Part shown: positions 9,565-17,040 of the stretch, piece after piece | How the letters are laid out: every line of letters starts with the position of its first letter | Numbering within the stretch: the stretch's first letter is position 1 | Origin: an uncultured Alkalilimnicola sp. | GTDB taxonomy: Bacteria; Pseudomonadota; Gammaproteobacteria; Nitrococcales; AK92 | Assembly: GCA_937951875.1 (NCBI GenBank) | Contig: CALGAN010000080.1 | Location: forward strand, 1 to 28,931 | Reading direction: 5' to 3' | Length of the DNA stretch: 28,931 nucleotides | Notes under the pieces: model-generated | Seen by the model: the letters and a program-made list of their open reading frames with translations, nothing else | Databases searched by the model: none | What the model was told of the DNA's origin: nothing | Program-made: the position numbers and the translations under genes

Positions 9565-10395
9565 TTAGTTCCGGACGACCTCCCGCCCCTGCCCTTCCAT
9601 CAGCGCCTTGAGGCTCGTCGCCAGCTCCCGCAGGCGAGGCCCCAGCTCCTGTTCGAGCACCGGCTGGGTCAGGCGCAGCGCCGGGCCGCCGCAGCTGAGC
9701 ACCAGCATCTCGCTGCCACCGCGCAGCGACAAGGGGACCGCCACGGCGCTGACCGTCGGCTCCCATTCCCCGATCACGATGCAGAAACCGTTGCGCCGAT
9801 ACTCCTCCAAACCGCGCGCCATCGCCGGCGCCAGCGTTTCCCAGCGCTCCCCGTGGTGGACGCTCAGCCGCTCCAACAAGGCCTCGCGTTCGGTGTCGGA
9901 CAACGCCGCCGCGTAGGCGCGCCCCATGGCCGTGGTGGCGATCGGCACCCGCGCGCCGACGTCCATGCGCAGAATCCAGGGGCCGCTGCTGGCGCAGACT
10001 TCCAGGTAGGTCATCTCCACGCCGTCGGCGGTGCCGAGCGAGACGGTGCAGTCGGCGCTGTCGGCCAAGGCCTGCATCAGCGGCCGGGCCAGATGGCGTA
10101 CGCCGACGCCGGCCAGGTAGCGGTAGCCGAGGGCCAGCACGCCCGGCCCCAGGCGGTATTTTTCCAGTTCTGGCGAGTATTGCAGGTAACCAAGGCGGGT
10201 CAGGGTGTTGGTCAGCCGCGAGACGGTCGGCCGCGGCAGCGCGGTGCGCCTGGCCAGCTCGGCGTTGCCCAGATAGTCCTCCCCCGGGCCGAACGCGCGC
10301 AGCAGTTCCAGGCCGCGCGCCAGCGCGGTCACCATGTCCGGCTCGCGCCGCCCCGCTTCGGTCGGAGCCATACGCCTACGTCGTCTGCCGTTCAT
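9565..10395 (-). CDS. IclR-family transcriptional regulator
   Basis: This 276-aa protein has an N-terminal winged helix (about residues 20-85, with NAELARRTALPRPTVSRLTNTLTRLGYL as the helix-turn-helix) and a C-terminal GAF-like effector domain (about 95-270). The signatures RMDVGARVPIATTAMGRAYAA and FCIVIGEWEPTVSAVAVPL belong to that domain. Family members often sense aromatic or organic acids and control neighbouring catabolic genes. The ATG at 10393-10395 has only a weak AGGA; an ATG eight codons later is possible and would remove an Arg-rich start. It is the first minus-strand gene above the ACAD/SDR/kinase operon and is divergent from the histidine-phosphatase gene. It probably controls both and itself. 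Confidence 0.93.
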   Translation of the reverse strand: MNGRRRRRMAPTEAGRREPDMVTALARGLELLRAFGPGEDYLGNAELARRTALPRPTVSRLTNTLTRLGYLQYSPELEKYRLGPGVLALGYRYLAGVGVRHLARPLMQALADSADCTVSLGTADGVEMTYLEVCASSGPWILRMDVGARVPIATTAMGRAYAAALSDTEREALLERLSVHHGERWETLAPAMARGLEEYRRNGFCIVIGEWEPTVSAVAVPLSLRGGSEMLVLSCGGPALRLTQPVLEQELGPRLRELATSLKALMEGQGREVVRN

Positions 10396-10440
10396 AGCGC
10401 TTCATCCTGTCGTGGTTGTTGTAAAGCCCTGGCCGAACGG

Positions 10441-10508
10441 TTGCCGGGCGTACCCCCCTTCTCTAATCTGAAACACCATTTCGTTATTTGAAACAGGTGT
10501 ACTGTCAA
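10441..10508. promoter_or_regulatory. divergent iclR / histidine-phosphatase promoter region with TGAAACA repeats
   Basis: On the minus strand a perfect TTGACA (10503-10508) could serve iclR. On the plus strand TTGCCG (10441-10446), 17 bases and TAATCT (10464-10469) could serve the phosphatase gene. TGAAACA occurs at 10469-10475 and 10489-10495, exactly 20 bases apart, with a TTTC at 10479-10482 forming inverted repeats with both. This suits a dimer-of-dimers regulator site, perhaps IclR autoregulation. Confidence 0.4.
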
Positions 10509-10510
10509 CA

Positions 10511-11200
10511 ATGACCGAGATCGTATTGATCCGGCACGGTCAAGCATCGTTCGGAACCGACGATTACGACCGACTGTCCGAGCTGGGCGTCAGCCAATCG
10601 CAACGGCTGCGAGAGTATCTGACGGAGATGGAAATCGGCTTCGATGCGGTGTACAGCGGTCCGCATCGCCGGCAGCTGGAGACCGCCCGCCATGGCAGTC
10701 CAGGGGAGGTCGAGGTCGTCGTCCACGAGGGGTTCGCCGAATACCGCGCCGAGCCGCTGTTCGACCGTTATCTGCCGCTGCTGCTGGAAGCCGACCCCGA
10801 GTTCGCGCCGGTAGCCGAGAAGATGCGCAGCGATCGCCGCGCCTTTCAGCTCACCCTGGAGCGGGTGCTCGCCGCCTGGTGCGCCGAGGACGATCCGCCC
10901 GCCGGCATCGACCCGTGGCATGCGTTCCGCGACCGCGTGGTCCGTGGCCTCACCGACCTGATCGAGAACCACCGCGGCCGCCAGCGGGTGGCGGTGTTCA
11001 GTTCCGCCGGCGCGATCGGCTGCGCAGTCGGCTACGCCTTGGGCATGTCATTATTCGACGGGCTGAAGCTCAGCTACGCTCTGTACAATACCGCCATCTG
11101 CCGTCTGAACTACGGCCGTTCCGGCTGGAGCCTGAATCTGTTCAATGGGTTGGCCCATCTGGAGCAGCCGCGGTATCGGCACTTGATAACGTTCCGCTGA
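10511..11200 (+). CDS. histidine phosphatase superfamily protein, second catalytic His absent
   Basis: This 229-aa protein begins with the branch-1 histidine phosphatase motif (VLIRHGQASFG, nucleophile H9) and keeps SGPHRRQLETA (about 49-59) and the acid region VHEGFAEYRAE. Where active phosphatases have SHGG, it reads VFSSAGAIGC (about 158-167), so the second catalytic histidine is missing. Such degenerate members occur beside acyl-CoA genes in proteobacteria; their activity is uncertain. Its divergent placement next to the IclR gene and the kinase operon suggests a role linked to phosphorylated intermediates, and animal ACAD10 also joins a phosphatase-type domain to kinase and dehydrogenase. 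The ATG lies close to the divergent promoter with only a weak AGGTG, so the leader is short. Confidence 0.85.
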   Translation: MTEIVLIRHGQASFGTDDYDRLSELGVSQSQRLREYLTEMEIGFDAVYSGPHRRQLETARHGSPGEVEVVVHEGFAEYRAEPLFDRYLPLLLEADPEFAPVAEKMRSDRRAFQLTLERVLAAWCAEDDPPAGIDPWHAFRDRVVRGLTDLIENHRGRQRVAVFSSAGAIGCAVGYALGMSLFDGLKLSYALYNTAICRLNYGRSGWSLNLFNGLAHLEQPRYRHLITFR

Positions 11201-11290
11201 CCGGCGTGGCGGCGTCCGGGCGGCCCTGATCCGCAAACGCGTCGCCGTGGCGCACGGCGACGGCGTCTGCCCATACGTGTGCACGCTATC

Positions 11291-12211
11291 ATGAGCCGGC
11301 TCAGAAGCTTGTTGCGATATCCCGCCCTCGTCGCGCTGGCGCTTGCCTTCGGCCACGCCGCGCACGGCCAATCGGAGCCGTCCAGGGCCACGCCGCCGGT
11401 GACGCTGCCCGATCCGTGGTCCAACGAGGGCGCCTGGGAAAACTTCTATCCGGCATCAGAGGCGTTTTCGCTGCGCTCGCCGATTTTCCCGGCCTACGAG
11501 GAGGAAGCGGCGCTATCGCCGCATGAGCCGATGTACGCGGCGATCGGCGGCACCGGCGGTATCGACGCCCGCTTCCAGATCAGCTTCAAGTATCGGGTGT
11601 TCGACGCCGACAGCGCGTTGGCGCGGGCGTTCACGCCAATGCGTCACTTCTACCTGGCCTACACCCAGACCTCGCTGTGGGCGCTGAGCGAGCACTCCAA
11701 GCCGTTCAAGGACACCAGCTATCGGCCGTCGGCGTTCTGGCAGCTGCGCCTGCCGCAGCAGCAACCGTGGCTGCCGCAGATGGTGCGCTTCGGCTACGAG
11801 CATGAATCCAACGGCAAGGGTGAACCGCAGTCGCGCAGCATCGATACGCTGATCCTGCAGCCGATCTGGCGTACCGTCACCCACGACCGGGAGCTGGTGT
11901 TTGCCCCCAAGGCATACGTCTATCTGGAGAAGGAAGACAATCCCGACATCCAGCGCTACCGCGGCTACGTCGACTGGAACGTGCGCTACGGCACCGAAAG
12001 CAGCTGGCTGGTGGCGGCTACCCTGCGAGCTTCGGTACACGGCCGCGGCAGCGTTCAGCTGGACGTGTCCTATCCGCTACGACAGCCGTTCTTCTACCGC
12101 GCGGGCGGCTATTTCTACGCTCAGCTGTTCCACGGCTACGGCGAAAGCATGCTCGACTACAACAGGGAGCACGGCCCATCGCTGCGGGTCGGTCTCGCCA
12201 TCGTCCGCTGA
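11291..12211 (+). CDS. pldA: outer-membrane phospholipase A-like protein
   Basis: This protein of about 306 aa carries the OMPLA signature GYEHESNGKGEPQSRSID, with H171 and S173 matching the E. coli H142/S144 pair. The residue 14 positions after the His, Asn156 in E. coli, is Asp (D185) here. An N-terminal signal peptide (SRLRSLLRYPALVALALAFGH, then AAHG before QSEP) precedes a periplasmic linker and a 12-strand-type barrel that ends GLAIVR. OMPLA hydrolyses phospholipids that reach the outer leaflet and is active as a calcium-dependent dimer. The ATG at 11291 places the basic residues directly before the hydrophobic core; a GTG at 11279 is also possible, and neither has a clear ribosome site. 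It converges on the TSUP gene with a 32-base gap. Confidence 0.87.
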   Translation: MSRLRSLLRYPALVALALAFGHAAHGQSEPSRATPPVTLPDPWSNEGAWENFYPASEAFSLRSPIFPAYEEEAALSPHEPMYAAIGGTGGIDARFQISFKYRVFDADSALARAFTPMRHFYLAYTQTSLWALSEHSKPFKDTSYRPSAFWQLRLPQQQPWLPQMVRFGYEHESNGKGEPQSRSIDTLILQPIWRTVTHDRELVFAPKAYVYLEKEDNPDIQRYRGYVDWNVRYGTESSWLVAATLRASVHGRGSVQLDVSYPLRQPFFYRAGGYFYAQLFHGYGESMLDYNREHGPSLRVGLAIVR

Positions 12212-12243
12212 TTACCATCAAGCGGTTACAGCGCGATCCTGCG

Positions 12244-13041
12244 CTACAACATGACGTAGAACATCCGCGCCGACACCAGCAGCAGAAAAGCGCCGAAGGC
12301 CTGCTTGAGCCGTTTGGCCGGCAGCGCATGCGCCATGCGGGCGCCGAGCGGCGCCGTGAGCATGCCCGACACCGCCAAGCCGATGAAGGCGGGCAGATAG
12401 ACGAACCCTAGGCTCCAAGCCGGCAGCCCGCCGTCGCCGAGGCCGGTGAGCACGTAGCCGGCAGCGCCGGCGACGGCGATCGGCAGGCCCACCGCCGAGG
12501 AGGTTGCTACCGCCTGAGTCATCGCCACGTTGCACCAGGCTAGGAACGGCACGGTCAAGCTGCCGCCGCCGATGCCGACCAGCGCCGACAGAATCCCGAT
12601 GCCGCCGCCGGCGCCGGCCATGCCCCAGGCGCCCGGCAGCCCCCTGCTCGGGCGCGGCTGCCGGGCGGTCAGCAGCTGCAGCCCGACCAGCAGCAGGAAC
12701 ACGGCGAAGATCAGCCCCAGCGTGCGCGAGGTGAGCTGATCGGCCACCCAGGCCCCGGTCAACGCGCCGATCATGACGCCGGGCGCCAGGCGCGCCACGA
12801 TGTCCCAGCGCACCGCCCCGCGCCGGTGGTGGGCGCGGATGGACGAGATCGAGTTGACCACGATCACCGCCAGCGACGTGCCCACCGCGATGTGCATCCA
12901 GTGCTGCTCCGGTGCGCCCGAGTGTCCGAGCAGCAACAGCATCAGGGGCACCAGGATGGTGCCGCCGCCGACCCCGAACAGCCCGGCCAGCACCCCGGCA
13001 GCCGCCCCCCCAGCCAAGTAAAAGACAAGATCCTGCAGCAT
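12244..13041 (-). CDS. TSUP-family (TauE/SafE) membrane permease
   Basis: This 265-aa hydrophobic protein has the two repeated family signatures: AGLFGVGGGTILVPLMLLL near the N-terminus (about 19-37) and SALVGIGGGSLTVPFLAWC in the second half. About eight membrane segments are apparent. TSUP proteins export or import sulfite, sulfonates, sulfoacetate or other organosulfur anions; the substrate here is unknown. The ATG at 13039-13041 has only a poor ribosome site. It lies 44 bases downstream of the preceding membrane protein in the same direction, so the two may be co-transcribed. No sulfur-metabolism gene is nearby. Confidence 0.9.
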   Translation of the reverse strand: MLQDLVFYLAGGAAAGVLAGLFGVGGGTILVPLMLLLLGHSGAPEQHWMHIAVGTSLAVIVVNSISSIRAHHRRGAVRWDIVARLAPGVMIGALTGAWVADQLTSRTLGLIFAVFLLLVGLQLLTARQPRPSRGLPGAWGMAGAGGGIGILSALVGIGGGSLTVPFLAWCNVAMTQAVATSSAVGLPIAVAGAAGYVLTGLGDGGLPAWSLGFVYLPAFIGLAVSGMLTAPLGARMAHALPAKRLKQAFGAFLLLVSARMFYVML

Positions 13042-13085
13042 GGTCTACCGAAGATTGCGGCGCATATATGGCCGCACATCCTCGG

Positions 13086-13817
13086 TCACCCGCGCGGCGC
13101 TTGGCAAGCGCGCGCTTCCCGCGACGGCGTCAAGCCGCGCTGGCCGCGCCCGTGCGCGGTCGGCGGCGCGCGGCGGATAGGCGCCGGTAATAGGCGCCGG
13201 TAATAGGCGCGCCAGACCGTGATTCCGATCGTGCCGACCACGGTCGGCCATAGCCAGCGCACGGTTTCCGGGAGAAATTGCAGGTTTACCACCGAAACTG
13301 CGGTCACCGTCGCGATGTAGGCCGCCAGCATGCGGGTCATGTGCAGGTACCACCAGCCCATCGCCTCGCGCGGTCCGCGCGCGAGCCGCCAGGCATCGGC
13401 GGAGGCCAGGGCCAACGCCGCGCCGCCGAGCACCGCCGCCACCAGTCCTTGACCCCGCAACGACTGCGCCAGCCCGAGCGCGACCAACACGGCGCCGGCG
13501 ACACCGGCGAACCCGCTCAAGGCCCAATCCAGCGCCTGCGCTTGCTCATGAAGGTGCTTGCGCACCACGGCCCGGTAGCCGCTGGCGATCAGGTAGAAGC
13601 TGAACACGCCAATGGCGCCGAGGAACAAATCACCCTTGACGGCCGACAGCCACAGCGCCGTGACCGTCACCAAGCTCATCGACCAGAAGTAGGCGCGGCC
13701 GGCGCCGCGGTGGCGGCGGCTGCCCTTGCGCCAGACCATGGCGAGCAAACCGGCGAGCAACGCCACGCTGCCGGCCCCGATGTGCAGCGCTAGCGCCAGA
13801 GCGTTCACGGTGGTCAT
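13086..13817 (-). CDS. polytopic membrane protein of unknown function (DUF2306-like), C-terminus altered by a 13-bp tandem duplication
   Basis: This 243-aa protein has about six or seven hydrophobic segments. Features are LHIGAGSVALLAGLLAMVWRKG at the start, HRGAGRAYFWSM (a typical membrane-end motif with conserved His and Gly), and WWYLHMTRMLAAYIATVTA. The arrangement resembles DUF2306-type proteins; no function is known. The ATG at 13815-13817 follows GGGGAGGG; an in-frame GTG two codons earlier is less likely. Codons after TVWRAYYRR are read through two copies of a 13-base repeat (13177-13202). With a single copy the frame would end at TGA 13130-13132 after 17 different residues. The present Arg/Pro-rich tail is therefore probably a recent frameshift product. 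Confidence 0.8.
   Translation of the reverse strand: MTTVNALALALHIGAGSVALLAGLLAMVWRKGSRRHRGAGRAYFWSMSLVTVTALWLSAVKGDLFLGAIGVFSFYLIASGYRAVVRKHLHEQAQALDWALSGFAGVAGAVLVALGLAQSLRGQGLVAAVLGGAALALASADAWRLARGPREAMGWWYLHMTRMLAAYIATVTAVSVVNLQFLPETVRWLWPTVVGTIGITVWRAYYRRLLPAPIRRAPPTAHGRGQRGLTPSREARACQAPRG
13177..13210. repeat. 13-bp tandem duplication (2.6 copies) inside the membrane-protein gene
   Basis: ATAGGCGCCGGTA occurs at 13177-13189 and 13190-13202, and a partial third copy, ATAGGCGC, at 13203-13210. The unit is not a multiple of three, so its copy number decides the reading frame of the protein's C-terminus. Confidence 0.95.
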
Positions 13818-14072
13818 CAACACGCCCTCCCCGTCGCCGAAGCGGTGAGGAAGATTTTCGTCTTCACCGATACTTTGGGACGATTTCTAATCCTTAGTCT
13901 CATGATCGTCGCGCCTCCTAGGTTCTCTCGGGACATCGGCCGACAGCGTGCGCCTCAGCGCGGACGCGAAACAGTCCCGGTGGTCATCGCCCGCCACCAT
14001 GACTTTCGGCACATTCCCCCGGCGCTTGGCCGTCGTCACAATTGGGGCTTGGGTTTTCAGCGGCTTGCCTGG

Positions 14073-15197
14073 ATGAACTCATCGACATCGCAAGTGCTTT
14101 GGCTACGCGTCGCGGCGCTGCTGACCTGGGTGGCGGCCGGCGCGGCGCAGCTGCCGGCGGCGCTGGCCCAGCCGGACCGACTGGCGCTGGCGGTGCCCTT
14201 TTACCTGGGCCTGGGCCTGGGCGTCTTCCTGTACACGCGCGGTGAATGGCCACCGCGCGACAGCCGCCCCGCCTGGACGCTGATCCTGCTGCAGTATCTG
14301 TGCGTGCTCGCCCTGGGCAGGCTGCTCGGCGGCGAGACGAACTACGTGTTCCTGGTGCTGGTGGCCGGCCAGCTGCCCTGGCGGCTGTCGCTGCGCTACG
14401 CCGTGCCGTTGCCGGTATTGGCGTCGCTATTGCTGTATCTGCTGCTCGACAGCGGGCCCGGCGCGCCCGCCTCCTGGCGGGAGTTGCTGGGTTACCTGAG
14501 CTTTCAGGCGTTCGCGCTGGCGGTATCGCATCTGGCGGTGAGCGAGCGCCGCAGCCGTGAAGCGCTGGCCGCGGCCAACGCCGAACTGGAGGCCACGCGC
14601 GCCCTGCTGGCCGGCACCGCGCGCCAGAGCGAGCGCTTGCGCATCGCCCGGGACCTGCACGACCGCGTCGGCCATCATCTCACCGCCCTGAACCTGCACC
14701 TGGAGCTGGCTAGCCATCTGGCGCCGGCCCAGGCCAAGGAGCCGATCGCCCAGGCGCAAGCGATCGGCCGCGCGCTGCTGCACGACGTGCGCGCGGTGGT
14801 GCGCGATCTGCGCGAGGAGGCGGGGATCGACCTCGAGGACGCCCTGCGTCGCCTGTTGCGCGGCGCGCCGCGGCTCGAAACCGAGCTGCGGGTGGCCCGC
14901 GGCGTCCAGGTGCGCGACCCGATGACCGCCGACGCGCTACTGCGCGTGGTGCAGGAGGCGCTGACCAATACCCTGCGCCACGCCCAGGCACGGCGTTTCG
15001 AGGTGGCCCTGGAAAGCGCCGACGGCGTGCTCCATCTACGCCTGCGCGACGACGGCCGCGGCTTGCGCGGCGCGCCGCCCGGCGCGGGCCTGCGCGGCAT
15101 GCGGGAAAGAGTCGAGGCGTTGGGCGGCGAGTTGCGGCTGCGCGACCGCCCAGGGCTGGAGATCGAAGTACGCCTGCCGCATTCGGAGCACGCATGA
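14073..15197 (+). CDS. sensor histidine kinase, DesK/NarX-like (HisKA_3)
   Basis: This 374-aa protein has four to five predicted membrane segments within residues 8-155 and no large extracytoplasmic domain. A coiled-coil-like stretch (about 156-190) follows, then the HisKA_3 dimerisation box ERLRIARDLHDRVGHHL with phospho-accepting H196. The ATP-binding domain contains VVQEALTNTLRHA (N box), DDGRGL (G1) and GAGLRGMRERVEALGG (G2). The sensor is likely intramembrane, as in DesK-type kinases; the signal is unknown. The ATG at 14073 puts the start just before the first membrane helix, but the ribosome site is weak and the frame is open up to 13845. Its stop overlaps the response-regulator ATG by four bases, so translation is coupled. 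Confidence 0.9.
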   Translation: MNSSTSQVLWLRVAALLTWVAAGAAQLPAALAQPDRLALAVPFYLGLGLGVFLYTRGEWPPRDSRPAWTLILLQYLCVLALGRLLGGETNYVFLVLVAGQLPWRLSLRYAVPLPVLASLLLYLLLDSGPGAPASWRELLGYLSFQAFALAVSHLAVSERRSREALAAANAELEATRALLAGTARQSERLRIARDLHDRVGHHLTALNLHLELASHLAPAQAKEPIAQAQAIGRALLHDVRAVVRDLREEAGIDLEDALRRLLRGAPRLETELRVARGVQVRDPMTADALLRVVQEALTNTLRHAQARRFEVALESADGVLHLRLRDDGRGLRGAPPGAGLRGMRERVEALGGELRLRDRPGLEIEVRLPHSEHA

Positions 15198-15835
15198 TCC
15201 GCGTCCTGGTGGCCGACGATCAGACCCTGGTGCGCGAGGGCATCTGCAAGCTGCTGGCGCTGCTGCCCGACGTCGAGGTGGCGGCGCAGGCCGCCGACGG
15301 GCGGCAGGCGCTGGCGGCGATCGAGACGGCGTCGCCGGATGTGGCCCTGCTCGATATCCGCATGCCGGGCCTGAGCGGCATCGAGGTGGTCCGCGAACTC
15401 GAACGGCGCGGGCTGGCCACGCCCTGTATCCTGCTGACCACCTTCGACGACCCCGAGCTGGTGATCGAGGGGTTGCGCGCGGGCGCGCGCGGTTACCTGC
15501 TCAAGGACGTCACCCTCGCCACGCTGGGCGAGGCCATCCGCACCGTGCACGCCGGCGGCAGCGCCATCCAGCCCGGCCTGAGCGAACGCATGCTGCGCGC
15601 GCTAGGCGACCGCCGCCCTACGTTCGACGCCCTCCCCGACCCTGAGCCGCTGAGCGCACGCGAGCGCGAGATCCTGCGTTTGCTGGCCGCCGGTTGCAGC
15701 AACCGGGAGGTGGCCGAGGCGCTGGGGCTGAGCGAAGGCACGGTGAAGAACCACGTCTCCAATATCCTCGGCAAGCTCGGCGTGCGCGACCGCACCCGCG
15801 CCGTGCTCAAGGCGGCCGAACTGGGGTGGCTGTAG
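15194..15835 (+). CDS. two-component response regulator, NarL/LuxR family
   Basis: This 213-aa protein has a receiver domain (1 to about 120) with acidic pair D8/D9, phospho-acceptor D54 in ALLDIRMPG, a switch Thr in LLTTFD, and YLLKD with the conserved Lys. A LuxR-type helix-turn-helix follows (about 152-210; LSAREREILRLLAAG and SEGTVKNHVSNILGKL). The four-base ATGA overlap with the kinase gene makes the partner unambiguous. The target is not shown by the sequence; candidates are its own promoter in the 13818-14072 gap, or the following genes. Confidence 0.95.
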   Translation: MIRVLVADDQTLVREGICKLLALLPDVEVAAQAADGRQALAAIETASPDVALLDIRMPGLSGIEVVRELERRGLATPCILLTTFDDPELVIEGLRAGARGYLLKDVTLATLGEAIRTVHAGGSAIQPGLSERMLRALGDRRPTFDALPDPEPLSAREREILRLLAAGCSNREVAEALGLSEGTVKNHVSNILGKLGVRDRTRAVLKAAELGWL

Positions 15836-15900
15836 CGACCGAGCGTCGCGCACGCCGGACAATCCCGCTACCATGGGTCGACCGCCACGCAGAGGACGCC

Positions 15901-17022
15901 ATGGTCGAGCACGAATTTCCGCACGAAGCCGATCTCATCTACCTCAACCACGCTGGTGTCGCGCCCTGGCCGCGGCGCACCGCCGCCGCGATCGCCGCAT
16001 TCGCCGAGGAGAACGTCCACAGCGGCGCCCTCCACTACCCGGCCTGGAACCGGGTCGAGCGGCGGCTGCGCGAGCGGCTGGCGCGCCTGATCAACGCCGA
16101 CCGCGACGATGTCGCCCTGGTCAAGAACACCTCGGAGGGCCTGTCATTCGTCGCCTACGGCCTCGACTGGCAGCCCGGCGACGCAGTGATCATCAACCGC
16201 CAGGAATTCCCGTCGAATCGCATCGTCTGGGAATCGCTGGCCGAGCGTTTCGGCGTCGAGGTGCGCGACGTCGACCTCGCCGCCGCGCCGGACCCGGAGC
16301 AGGCGCTGATCGACGCCATGGATCGCCGCGTCAAGCTATTGGCGATCAGCTCGGTGCAGTATGGCAGCGGCCTGCGCATGGACCTCGTGCGCCTGGGCGA
16401 GGCTTGCCGTCGCCACGGCGTGCTGTTCTGCGTGGACGCCATCCAGAGCGTCGGCGCGCTGCGCATGGACGTCGCCGCCATCGGGGCGGACTTCGTCATC
16501 GCCGACGGGCACAAGTGGATGCTCGGACCGGAAGGCATCGGGCTGTTCTACAGCCGCCCGCAGGCGCGCGACCGCCTACGCCTGACCGAATACGGCTGGC
16601 ACACGGTCGAGGATGTCGGCAACTACGACCGTCTGGACTGGCGCGTGGCGAGCAGCGCCCGCCGCTTCGAGTGCGGCAGCCCGAACATGCTCGGCATCTT
16701 CGGCCTGGAGGCCAGCCTGAGCCTGCTGGAAGAAGTCGGCCTGGACGAGGTCGAGGCGCGGGTGCTGGCCAACGCCCGCTACCTGATCGAGCGCATCCAG
16801 GACGAGCCGCGTCTGGAGCTGCTGAGCGCCGCTGCGTCGGGACGGCATGCCGGCATCGTCACCTTCCGCGTGCGCGGCGAGGATCCGCTCGTCACCCATC
16901 GGCGGCTGAGCGAGGCCAAGGTGGTGTGCGCCCGGCGTGGCGGCGGCGTACGTTTCTCACCGCATTTCTATAACAGTCGCGAGCAGTTGGCCGCCGCCCT
17001 CGAACAGGCGCTGGCGAGCTGA
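15901..17022 (+). CDS. class V aminotransferase-fold PLP enzyme
   Basis: This 373-aa protein is of the cysteine-desulfurase/isopenicillin-N-epimerase type. YLNHAGVAPWP near the start, the phosphate-binding NTSEGLS (about 76-82), VDAIQSVGAL (D179, Q182) and ADGHKWMLGPEG with the Schiff-base lysine K205 are all present. A C-terminal small domain ends in RFSPHFYNSREQL. There is no obvious catalytic Cys loop of an SufS/IscS desulfurase, so a transaminase, epimerase or C-S/C-N lyase role is more likely; the substrate is unknown. The ATG at 15901 has GAGG six bases upstream. It starts 65 bases after the response regulator and precedes the MDR gene by 18 bases, suggesting co-transcription with the latter. 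Confidence 0.88.
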   Translation: MVEHEFPHEADLIYLNHAGVAPWPRRTAAAIAAFAEENVHSGALHYPAWNRVERRLRERLARLINADRDDVALVKNTSEGLSFVAYGLDWQPGDAVIINRQEFPSNRIVWESLAERFGVEVRDVDLAAAPDPEQALIDAMDRRVKLLAISSVQYGSGLRMDLVRLGEACRRHGVLFCVDAIQSVGALRMDVAAIGADFVIADGHKWMLGPEGIGLFYSRPQARDRLRLTEYGWHTVEDVGNYDRLDWRVASSARRFECGSPNMLGIFGLEASLSLLEEVGLDEVEARVLANARYLIERIQDEPRLELLSAAASGRHAGIVTFRVRGEDPLVTHRRLSEAKVVCARRGGGVRFSPHFYNSREQLAAALEQALAS

Positions 17023-17040
17023 GCGCAACGGAGAGTCGCA

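Noticed and set aside
13844..13868. Imperfect hairpin GGTGAGGA...TCTTCACC, and a nearby CTAA-TCC-TTAG palindrome (13887-13897) within GACGAT...ATCGTC, upstream of the kinase gene
   Set aside because: Short arms and non-concentric symmetry; possible response-regulator site but too weak to call.
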